DNA from: Ectopseudomonas composti
GTDB taxonomy: Bacteria; Pseudomonadota; Gammaproteobacteria; Pseudomonadales; Pseudomonadaceae
Reading direction: 5' to 3'
Assembly: GCA_946886245.1 (NCBI GenBank)
Contig: CAMPIF010000152.1
Location: 1 to 8,822, forward strand
DNA: 8,822 nucleotides
The position numbers were made by a program, and so were the translations under genes. Of this stretch, positions 1-5,704 are shown in pieces. How positions within the stretch are numbered: the first letter of the stretch is position 1; every line of letters starts with the position of its first letter. The notes under the pieces were generated by a model. It did not search any database and was not told the origin of the DNA. It saw only the letters and a program-made list of their open reading frames with translations.

Positions 1-1
1 G

Positions 2-1273
2 GAGGGCATGAACGCTGGCATCGGCCCGTTGGTCAAACCCGAACCGTCGTCCTTCATCGCGCCAACCCTGACCTTTGGCGAGCGCCTGGACACCACCATC
101 GCCGGCCTCGACGTGCAGTTTCTGCACGTGCCCAGCGAGGCGCCGGACGAGATCACTCTGTATCTGCCGGCCAACCGTGTGCTGATCAGCGCCGAGGTCG
201 ATCAGGGCCCGACCCTGCCGAACATCCACACGCTGCGCGGCACCCAGTTCCGCGATCCGGTGCAGTGGGTCGAGAGCCTGGACAAGCTGCGCGCCTACCA
301 GGCCGAGTACATGGTGCCGCTGCATGGTCGGCCCGTCAGCGGCCAGGACAAGGTCGAGGAGGTGCTGCGCATGACCCGCGATGGCATCGCCTATATCCAC
401 GACCAGACCGTGCGCTGGATGAACAAGGGCCTGACGCCCGACGAGTTGGTGGAGAAGGTCAAACTGCCGCCGCATCTGGCCGGCTACACGCCCTACCTGC
501 GCGAGTACTACGGCACGGTGAAACACAGCGTGCGGCAGATCTACAACGGTTACCTGGGCTGGTTCCAGGGTGACCCGGTAGACCTTGACCCGACGCCGCC
601 ACGGCAGCAGGCCGAACGCCTGATCGCCCTGGCCGGCGGTCGTGAAAAACTGCTGCTGGAAGCCGGCAATGCCTACCTCAAGGGCGACTACCAGTGGGCT
701 GCCGAATTGTCCGGCTATGCCATTCGCGTCGACCACGAAGACATGCTGGCGCGCGAGATCAAGGCGCGCAGCTTCCGCAAACTGGGCTATGCCAGCATGA
801 ACATCAACTGGCGCAACTGGTACCTGATGAGCGCCATGGAGCTGGAGGGCAAGCTCGACGGTGACGTCATTCGCCAGCGTTCGGTGGAGATGCGCAAGGT
901 CTTTCTCTCACCGGACATGGTGCGCAGCTTCACCCCGCAGAGTTTCCTGCAGAACTGGGTGAGTCGCATTGATCCGGAGAAGGCCGGCGATCTCGAGTTG
1001 ACCCTGGGCTTCAGCTTCCCCGACGTGGACGAGCAATGGGCGCTGGAGGTTCGGCGCGGTGTCGCGCAGCTGCACAGGGGCATTCCCGAAGGCACCGCGT
1101 TGCGCCTGAGCATGGACAAGCGCTTCATGGAAACCCTGTTGACCGGTGAGGGTGGCCTGGTCAAGGGCGCGCTGCTCGGCGACGTGAAGGTCGACGGCAA
1201 CCTGCTGGAGATTCGCCGCTTCCTCAACTGTTTCGACTTCAGCGACGAGGCGTTCGGCCTGACCCTGCGTTAG
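2..1273 (+). CDS. Alkyl/aryl-sulfatase, SdsA family (5' end outside window)
   Basis: This enzyme hydrolyses alkyl sulfate esters such as SDS to an alcohol and sulfate, using a two-zinc metallo-beta-lactamase fold. The frame is open to the left edge, so the ATG at 8 is internal. The first metal motif (HxHxDH) lies outside the window. Counting from that ATG, the rest of the lactamase domain covers about residues 1-130, with probable zinc ligands Glu44 (SEAPDEI), Glu63 (SAEVDQG) and His106 (PLHGRP). The 19-residue Glu-Glu spacing matches my recollection of Glu280/Glu299 in P. aeruginosa SdsA1. Residues 160-285 form the alkylsulfatase dimerisation domain (NGYLGWFQGDP, then a helical LLLEAGNAYLKGDYQWA stretch). 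Residues 300-421 form the SCP2-like C-terminal domain thought to bind the alkyl chain. The gene ends at TAG 1271-1273 and converges on the catabolic operon. Family assignment is firm. Primary- versus secondary-alkylsulfatase specificity, and whether the protein is secreted, cannot be read here. Confidence 0.9.
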   Translation, partial: EGMNAGIGPLVKPEPSSFIAPTLTFGERLDTTIAGLDVQFLHVPSEAPDEITLYLPANRVLISAEVDQGPTLPNIHTLRGTQFRDPVQWVESLDKLRAYQAEYMVPLHGRPVSGQDKVEEVLRMTRDGIAYIHDQTVRWMNKGLTPDELVEKVKLPPHLAGYTPYLREYYGTVKHSVRQIYNGYLGWFQGDPVDLDPTPPRQQAERLIALAGGREKLLLEAGNAYLKGDYQWAAELSGYAIRVDHEDMLAREIKARSFRKLGYASMNINWRNWYLMSAMELEGKLDGDVIRQRSVEMRKVFLSPDMVRSFTPQSFLQNWVSRIDPEKAGDLELTLGFSFPDVDEQWALEVRRGVAQLHRGIPEGTALRLSMDKRFMETLLTGEGGLVKGALLGDVKVDGNLLEIRRFLNCFDFSDEAFGLTLR

Positions 1274-1290
1274 CGGTGCGAGAGGCCCCT

Positions 1291-1353
1291 GTAGGGTGCG
1301 CCATGCGCACCAGCCTTGCCGGGAAAGGCCCCGGTGTGCGCGGCGCACCCTAC
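1291..1353. repeat. REP doublet (REPIN-like inverted pair)
   Basis: Two 21-bp units face each other, 1291-1311 and 1333-1353, with a 21-bp spacer. Each starts with a GTAG foot, read inward from its own outer end. The left unit has arms GGTGCGC/GCGCACC around a CAT loop, and the right unit has the same design with one arm mismatch. A GTAG foot next to a hairpin is the known hallmark of REP elements mobilised by RAYT transposases, and an inverted pair is a REPIN. The unit sits between convergent genes. It has no T-tract, so it is not a canonical intrinsic terminator. The rest of the gap (1354-1422) shows nothing clear. Confidence 0.8.
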
Positions 1354-1422
1354 GGCGGCAGCGCGAGAGGCTTCGTGTAGGCTGCGGCGCGGCTGTGCTT
1401 GTATGCGCACTGGCTGCAGGCG

Positions 1423-2307
1423 CTATTCCACGAACAATTGCTGCACCACCGAGAAATCCTGCTTGCCCTTGCCCTGCTTGAGCAGCAGGCGGTAGAGCTG
1501 CAGCGCCAGGGCGCCCATCGGTGTGCTGTTGCCGCTGTGGCTGGCGGTTTCCTGGGCCAGGCCGAGGTCCTTGGCCATCAGTTCGGCCATGAAACCGCCG
1601 CTGTAGCCTTTCGATGCGGGGGCGTTTTCCATCACGCCGGGCCAGGGGTTGTACTTCTCCAGCGTCCAGTTGCCGCCGGAGCTCTGCCGCATGATCTCGG
1701 CCAGCACCGCCGGCTCCAGGCCGTTGGCGACGCCCATGGCCATGGCTTCTGCGGTGGCGATCATCTGCACGGCGAGCACCTGGTTGTTGCACACCTTGGC
1801 CACCTGGCCGGCGCCTTCGGGGCCGGCGTGGAAGATGTTCTTGCCCATGGCGGCGAGTATCGGTCTGGCCTTCTCCAGCGCTTCGGCTTCACCACCCACC
1901 ATGAAGGTCAGGGTGCCGGCTGCCGCACCGCCGGTACCGCCGGATACCGGCGCATCGAGCAGAGCGATGCCGCGCTCGCGGGCGGCGGCGTGCACCTTGC
2001 GCGCCGACTCCGGGGCGATGGTCGAGCACTCGATCACCAGCGTGCCGGCGGGCAGCCGCGCCAGCAGGCCTTCATCGCCCAGGTACAAGCTTTCCACATG
2101 ACGGCTGGCCGGCAGCATGCTGATCACTACCTGTGCCTGATCGATGGCGTCGGTGGCACTAGCGGCCGCCACGGCACCTTCGCCAGCCAGGGTGTCGACG
2201 GCGCTGCGCACCAGGTCGAAGACTGTCAGCGGATAGCCCGCCCTGAGCAGGTTGCGGGCCATGGGCAGGCCCATGTGGCCGAGGCCGATAAAGGCGGTTT
2301 GGGTCAT
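1423..2307 (-). CDS. mmsB: 3-hydroxyisobutyrate dehydrogenase family oxidoreductase (MmsB/PA0743-like)
   Basis: This enzyme probably oxidises 3-hydroxyisobutyrate to methylmalonate semialdehyde with NAD+ in the cytoplasm, the fourth of the five distal valine-degradation steps. The protein has 294 residues, close to the usual size of about 298. The N-terminal Rossmann domain opens with GLGHMG (8-13) and ends its first beta-alpha-beta unit at FD (30-31). The substrate loop DAPVSGG is at 119-124. Lys171 in GQVAKVCNNQ is the family's catalytic lysine, and Asn175 and Lys246-Asp247 (KDLGL) are also conserved. The start at 2307 is chosen because the protein aligns from MTQTAFIGLG and has AAGGA 8 nt upstream; the frame extends to 2352 without a matching site. 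It is the last gene of the operon, 130 bp after the hydrolase gene. From memory it resembles P. aeruginosa PA0743, reported as an NAD-dependent L-serine dehydrogenase, more than PA3569 MmsB, so the preferred substrate is less certain than the family. Confidence 0.9.
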   Translation of the reverse strand: MTQTAFIGLGHMGLPMARNLLRAGYPLTVFDLVRSAVDTLAGEGAVAAASATDAIDQAQVVISMLPASRHVESLYLGDEGLLARLPAGTLVIECSTIAPESARKVHAAARERGIALLDAPVSGGTGGAAAGTLTFMVGGEAEALEKARPILAAMGKNIFHAGPEGAGQVAKVCNNQVLAVQMIATAEAMAMGVANGLEPAVLAEIMRQSSGGNWTLEKYNPWPGVMENAPASKGYSGGFMAELMAKDLGLAQETASHSGNSTPMGALALQLYRLLLKQGKGKQDFSVVQQLFVE

Positions 2308-2315
2308 GGCAGCTT

Positions 2316-2320
2316 TCCTT
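2316..2320 (-). promoter_or_regulatory. Ribosome binding site fixing the mmsB start
   Basis: On the minus strand AAGGA lies 8 nt before the ATG at 2307. It supports this start over the upstream in-frame extension to 2352, which would add 15 residues before the Rossmann strand. Confidence 0.7.
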
Positions 2321-2377
2321 TCTCTTGGGGCGCTTCGCGCTTCGATTGTCATTGTTCGAGGATTGCGTGTGAGCTCT

Positions 2378-2398
2378 CCCGGAGTGCATCCGGGCTAT
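2378..2398 (-). repeat. REP-like hairpin, CCCGG type
   Basis: Read on the minus strand, an ATAG foot (2398-2395) is followed by arms CCCGG/CCGGG around a 7-nt ATGCACT loop. The TAGCCCGGATGCA pattern is, as I recall, a common scattered repeat in pseudomonads. It sits back to back with the plus-oriented REP that starts at 2401, in the gap between the hydrolase and mmsB genes. No T-tract follows it. Confidence 0.55.
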
Positions 2399-2400
2399 AT

Positions 2401-2421
2401 GTAGGGTGCGCCGTGCGCACC
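2401..2421 (+). repeat. REP-like hairpin, GTAG-GGTGCGC type, solo copy
   Basis: A GTAG foot is followed by perfect 7-bp arms GGTGCGC/GCGCACC around a CGT loop. The 21-bp unit is an exact reverse complement of 3619-3639, so identical copies face each other across the hydrolase gene. It lies 17 bp beyond the hydrolase stop codon, in the 3' region of that gene's transcript. Confidence 0.75.
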
Positions 2422-2437
2422 GAGTCGGCGCGGCATC

Positions 2438-3541
2438 CTAAAGGTCCGCCAACGGGTGTTCGCCCTCCCAGGCTGGCGCGAAGTGCGCTTCGACCACGGC
2501 GTCTGGGATTGCGGCCACGTCCGGCCAGTGCCAATGCGGCGTTTGATCTTTGTCGATCAGGCGGGCGCGCACGCCTTCGGGGAATTCCGGGTGGCGGCAG
2601 CAGTTCAGACTCATGGCGTATTCCATGCGAAACACCTCGGCCAGCGACAGGTGGCGGGCGCGGCGGATCTGCTGCCAGACCAGGTGCGCGGTCAGCGGGC
2701 AGCCATGGGTCAGGGTCCTGGCGGCGCGGGCGAGCTGGGCGTCGTCATCCGCTTGCAGTGCGCTGAGCGCGTGTACGGCAGCCGGCAGATCGGCGACGTC
2801 GAGCAGCTCATCGATACGCTCGCGGCGCGGCAACCATTGGGCCGCCGGCAGTTCGCCGCGCGCTTCGTTCTCCAGCGCGCGCAGCAGGCTGTGCAGTTGC
2901 AGGTCGGCTTGTTCGCGCCAGTTCAGTTGCACCAGACCTTCGAGCAGCGCCTCCTGCTGGTCGTCGCGCAGGCAGCGGTCGGCCAGGTTCAGGTCCAATG
3001 CATCGCGGGCATTGATGCTCGCAGCGGTGAGACCCAGGAACAGACCCAGGCGACCCGGCAGGCGGGCGAGGAACCAGCTACCGCCGACATCCGGGTACAG
3101 GCCGATGTTGATTTCCGGCATGCCCAGGCGGCTGCTCGGGGTGACGATGCGGATGCCGGCGCCCTGCATCAGGCCCATGCCGCCACCCAGCACGTGGCCA
3201 TGGGCCCAGCAGATCAAGGGCTTGGGGTAGGTGTGGATGCGATGGTCGAGGCGATATTCGTCGGCGAAGAAGCGTCGTGCCAGGGCCGGTATTTCGCCTG
3301 GCTGTTCGCGACACTGATTGACCAGTTGCACCACATCGCCGCCGGCACAGAAGGCCTTGGGGCCGTTGCCGCGCAGCATCACGCAGGCGATGGTCGAGTC
3401 TTCTGCCCAGGCCTTCAGGCGTTCGTCGAGTGCTTCGATCATCGGCAGGGAGAGCGCGTTGAGGCTCTTCTCCGCGTCCAGGCTGGCGATGCCGATGCGG
3501 TAGCCGTGCAGGCTGGGGCGTTCTTCGAATTGCAGGTTCAT
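2438..3541 (-). CDS. 3-hydroxyisobutyryl-CoA hydrolase (HIBCH family)
   Basis: A crotonase-fold thioesterase that releases free 3-hydroxyisobutyrate and CoA from 3-hydroxyisobutyryl-CoA, step three of the cluster's pathway, which limits build-up of toxic methacrylyl-CoA upstream. The protein has 367 residues, typical of HIBCH and about 100 longer than a simple hydratase. FCAGGDV (64-70) and GGG (119-121) form the oxyanion hole and CoA pocket. Glu143 (LGMPEINIG) and Asp151 (LYPDVGGSWFL) match the catalytic pair of the hydrolase group; PDVGG separates these enzymes from hydratases. The extended helical C-terminal half, with an RMEYAMSLNCCRHPEFPEGVRARLIDK-type segment at about 310-336, is also hydrolase-specific. 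The start at 3541 has a weak GGAAA 5 nt upstream. Gaps of 109 bp before and 130 bp after, both holding repeats, make expression unequal to its neighbours plausible. The C-terminal segment is described by pattern only; the hydrolase call is firm. Confidence 0.93.
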   Translation of the reverse strand: MNLQFEERPSLHGYRIGIASLDAEKSLNALSLPMIEALDERLKAWAEDSTIACVMLRGNGPKAFCAGGDVVQLVNQCREQPGEIPALARRFFADEYRLDHRIHTYPKPLICWAHGHVLGGGMGLMQGAGIRIVTPSSRLGMPEINIGLYPDVGGSWFLARLPGRLGLFLGLTAASINARDALDLNLADRCLRDDQQEALLEGLVQLNWREQADLQLHSLLRALENEARGELPAAQWLPRRERIDELLDVADLPAAVHALSALQADDDAQLARAARTLTHGCPLTAHLVWQQIRRARHLSLAEVFRMEYAMSLNCCRHPEFPEGVRARLIDKDQTPHWHWPDVAAIPDAVVEAHFAPAWEGEHPLADL

Positions 3542-3572
3542 ATAGGTTTCCAGCGTGGTGCGGGGCGGTTCT

Positions 3573-3602
3573 GGTGGATGTAAAAAGCGACATCCACCCT
3601 AC
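3573..3602 (-). repeat. REP-like hairpin, GTAG-GGTGGATGT type
   Basis: Read on the minus strand, a GTAG foot (3602-3599) is followed by perfect 9-bp arms GGTGGATGT/ACATCCACC around an 8-nt loop. It shares GTAGGGTG with the GGTGCGC-type repeats but has a different stem. It lies in the 109-bp gap between the hydratase and hydrolase genes, in tandem and in the same orientation as the unit at 3619-3639. Confidence 0.65.
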
Positions 3603-3618
3603 GGGCCTGGCCGATTGC

Positions 3619-3639
3619 GGTGCGCACGGCGCACCCTAC
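3619..3639 (-). repeat. REP-like hairpin, GTAG-GGTGCGC type, solo copy
   Basis: Read on the minus strand, a GTAG foot is followed by arms GGTGCGC/GCGCACC around a CGT loop. It is identical, in inverted orientation, to 2401-2421. It begins 11 bp after the hydratase stop codon (3651-3653), so it forms a hairpin in the hydratase 3' untranslated region. Confidence 0.75.
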
Positions 3640-3650
3640 GATGCCGCGGA

Positions 3651-4469
3651 TCATTTGTTGCGCCACTGCGGGTCGCGTTTTTCCAGAAAGGCGTTGACTC
3701 CTTCGCGGGTGTCGTCGGCATCGAACAGGTCGACGAAGCGCTCGCGTTCTTCCGGCAACCAGGTGTTGGAGCCACGCTCGCGAGCGCCCTGGATCAGCGG
3801 CTTGATGGTGCGTACCGCCACCGGGCTTTGCCGCGCCACCTTGGATGCCAGCAGCAGGGCGGTGCCGCGTGCTTCGCCAGTGTCCACCACCTGCTCGACC
3901 AGGCCGATGCGCAGGGCGGTTTCGGCGTCGATGCGTTCGCCGCAGAGGATCATGCGCTTGGCCCAGCCTTCGCCTACCAGCCAGGGCAGGGCCTGGGTGC
4001 CACCGGCGCAGGGCAACAGGCCCACGGCGGCTTCCGGCAGGGCCATCTGTGCCTGGCGTTCGGCGATGCGGATGTCGCAGGCCAGCGCGCACTCCAGGCC
4101 GCCGCCCATGGCGTAGCCGTTGATCGCGGCTATGGACACGCCGCGAAAGTCGCGCAGGGTCTCGAAGGCCTCACCGAAGCGTCGGGCCATCTCACGGGCA
4201 CGCGCCTTGTCGCCATCGGCGAACATGTTCAGGTCGGCGCCGGCGGAAAAGAACTTCGGCCCCTGGCCGGTCACCACCAGGGCGTAGACCTCGTCGTCAC
4301 GGTTGAGATGCTCGACCACCTGCTTGAGACCGATCAGCGAGTCGCGGTCCCAGGTGTTGGCAGGCGGATGATTGATGGTGATCAGCGCAGTGTGGCCGTG
4401 CTTCTCCACGGTGAGCTTGTGGGTCAGGTCGAAGATGCCGGATTTATAGGTTTCGATGGCGGTGCTCAT
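3651..4469 (-). CDS. Enoyl-CoA hydratase/isomerase (methacrylyl-CoA hydratase; PA0745/DspI-like)
   Basis: A crotonase-family enzyme that, from its place in the operon, adds water to methacrylyl-CoA to give 3-hydroxyisobutyryl-CoA. The protein has 272 residues, normal for a hydratase. Ala76 in FFSAGADL and Gly123 in GYAMGGGLECALACD supply the oxyanion hole. Glu126 and Glu146 (ALPEAAVGLLPCAGGTQ) match the two catalytic glutamates of rat mitochondrial crotonase, so true hydratase activity is expected. The start at 4469 (MSTAIETYKSG) is chosen over the frame extension to 4502 because GAGGA lies 5 nt upstream and the extension falls in a palindrome. From memory the syntenic P. aeruginosa gene PA0745 is DspI, tied to making the dispersion signal cis-2-decenoic acid. 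That link is recollection and inference. A 65-bp gap with a strong palindrome separates it from the acyl-CoA dehydrogenase gene. Confidence 0.9.
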   Translation of the reverse strand: MSTAIETYKSGIFDLTHKLTVEKHGHTALITINHPPANTWDRDSLIGLKQVVEHLNRDDEVYALVVTGQGPKFFSAGADLNMFADGDKARAREMARRFGEAFETLRDFRGVSIAAINGYAMGGGLECALACDIRIAERQAQMALPEAAVGLLPCAGGTQALPWLVGEGWAKRMILCGERIDAETALRIGLVEQVVDTGEARGTALLLASKVARQSPVAVRTIKPLIQGARERGSNTWLPEERERFVDLFDADDTREGVNAFLEKRDPQWRNK

Positions 4470-4474
4470 AGCGG

Positions 4475-4479
4475 TCCTC
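4475..4479 (-). promoter_or_regulatory. Ribosome binding site fixing the hydratase start
   Basis: On the minus strand GAGGA lies 5 nt before the ATG at 4469. It rules against the upstream in-frame start at 4502, which would place translation inside the 4489-4518 palindrome. Confidence 0.75.
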
Positions 4480-4488
4480 GTCAATTTT

Positions 4489-4518
4489 CGCCCCTCACCC
4501 ATTGATGGGCGAGGGGCG
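4489..4518. repeat. Strong 30-bp palindrome between acyl-CoA dehydrogenase and hydratase genes
   Basis: Arms CGCCCCTC (4489-4496) and GAGGGGCG (4511-4518) pair perfectly. Inside them CCCAT (4498-4502) and ATGGG (4505-4509) pair across a TG centre, with one A-C mismatch between the two blocks. On the operon strand the hairpin is followed by AAAATT, not a U-run, so it is unlikely to be an intrinsic terminator. It lacks the GTAG foot of the other repeats. It may stabilise or punctuate the mRNA 10 nt before the hydratase ribosome binding site. Confidence 0.75.
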
Positions 4519-4534
4519 GGGGAGGGGGGAACGG

Positions 4535-5698
4535 TTACAACAGGCGATCGAGCATGCCACCCTGCAGGAGCAGGCGGCGGGCGACGATCACCCGCATGAT
4601 CTCGTTGGTGCCTTCCAGTATCTGGTGCACGCGGGCGTCGCGTACCCAGCGCTCCAGCGGATAGTCATTCAGATAGCCGTAGCCACCGTGCAGTTGCAGC
4701 GCTTCGTTGCACAGGTCGAAGCACTGGTCGGTGGCGAAGCGCTTGGCCATGGCGCAGTACAGGCTGGCTTCGCCATGCCCCAGATCGAGCTTGTGCGCAG
4801 CCAGGCGCACCATCTGCCGGCTGGCGGTCAGGGCGGTGAGCATGTCGGCCAGCTTGAATTGCAGGGCCTGGAACTGGCTGAGCGGCTTGCCGAACTGCTT
4901 GCGTTCTTCCACGTAGCGCAGGCTCTGCTGCAGCGCTGCCTGGGCCGCACCGAGCGAGCAACTGGCGATATTGATGCGCCCGCCATCGAGGCCCTTCATG
5001 GCGTAGACGAAACCTTCACCTTCCGGGCCGATGCGGTGGCTGGCAGGAATGCGCACGCCTTCGAAGCTGATGGTGCGTGTCGGCTGCGCTTTCCAGCCCA
5101 TCTTGTCTTCGTTGCGTCCGTAGCGCACGCCGGGTGCATCGGCGGGTACCAGAAAGCAGGAAACACCTTTGGCACCATCCTCGCCGGTACGCGCCATGAC
5201 GATCAGTACCTGCGTGCTTCCCGCACCGGAAATGAAGCACTTGCTGCCGTCGATCACGTAGTCGCTGCCGTCGCGCCGCGCGCGGGTTCTCAGGTTGGCA
5301 GCGTCGGAGCCGGCGTCCGGTTCGGTCAGGCAGTAGGAGGCCAGCAACTGGCCGTTGATCAGTCCCGGCAACCAGGCATCCTTCAGCGCCTGGTCAGCGA
5401 AGCTGGCGAGCATCCAGGTGGCCATGTTGTGGATGGTCAGGTAGGCGGTGGTGGCCACGCAGCCGGCCGCCAGTTGTTCGAAAATCAGTGAGCTGGACAG
5501 CCTGGACAGGCCCAGGCCGCCATCTTCTTCGCGCAGATACAGGGCCAGGTAGCCCTGTTCGGCAGCGCGGCGAATCACCTCGACAGGGAAGTGCTGTTCG
5601 CGATCCCACTCGGCGGCGTGGGGTGTCAGCTCCCGCGCGGCGAAGGCGCGGGCGCTGTCGGTCAGCAGGCGTTGTTCATCACTGAGTTCGAAGTCCAT
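4535..5698 (-). CDS. Isobutyryl-CoA dehydrogenase (ACAD8-like acyl-CoA dehydrogenase)
   Basis: An FAD-dependent dehydrogenase that converts isobutyryl-CoA to methacrylyl-CoA and passes electrons to electron-transfer flavoprotein; it opens the five-step series. The protein has 387 residues, the usual family size. The N-terminal helical domain is about 1-118. The FAD-binding middle domain starts with CLTEPDAGSDAAN (123-135) and contains FISGAG (155-160). The C-terminal helical domain carries QLHGGYGYLNDYPLERWVRD (335-354). Glu362 in HQILEGTNEIMR is the catalytic base in the position used by short- and branched-chain enzymes. The stretches TIHNM (88-92), QPTR (205-208) and GGRINIASCSLGAA (239-252) closely match human ACAD8 as I remember it, which supports isobutyryl-CoA over other acyl-CoAs. 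The start at 5698 lies 6 nt after the stop of the binding-protein gene with only a weak GAGAT site, so translational coupling is likely. Confidence 0.93.
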   Translation of the reverse strand: MDFELSDEQRLLTDSARAFAARELTPHAAEWDREQHFPVEVIRRAAEQGYLALYLREEDGGLGLSRLSSSLIFEQLAAGCVATTAYLTIHNMATWMLASFADQALKDAWLPGLINGQLLASYCLTEPDAGSDAANLRTRARRDGSDYVIDGSKCFISGAGSTQVLIVMARTGEDGAKGVSCFLVPADAPGVRYGRNEDKMGWKAQPTRTISFEGVRIPASHRIGPEGEGFVYAMKGLDGGRINIASCSLGAAQAALQQSLRYVEERKQFGKPLSQFQALQFKLADMLTALTASRQMVRLAAHKLDLGHGEASLYCAMAKRFATDQCFDLCNEALQLHGGYGYLNDYPLERWVRDARVHQILEGTNEIMRVIVARRLLLQGGMLDRLL

Positions 5699-5704
5699 GG
5701 CATC

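Noticed and set aside
1291..1353. REP doublet as a bidirectional intrinsic terminator
   Set aside because: No T-tract follows the hairpins on either strand, although position between convergent genes would suit one.
1377..1400. Possible decayed REP: GTAG at 1377-1380 followed by an imperfect GC-rich hairpin
   Set aside because: Only short arms with a wobble and almost no loop; too weak to separate from GC-rich background.
908..1792. 294-codon minus-strand frame across the alkylsulfatase/mmsB junction
   Set aside because: It overlaps two firmly identified genes in other frames and crosses the REP doublet.
1399..2766. Long plus-strand open frame opposite mmsB and the hydrolase gene
   Set aside because: Composition is rich in His, Gln and Gly with no recognisable domain, as expected for the antisense of GC-rich genes; the opposite strand encodes clear enzyme families.
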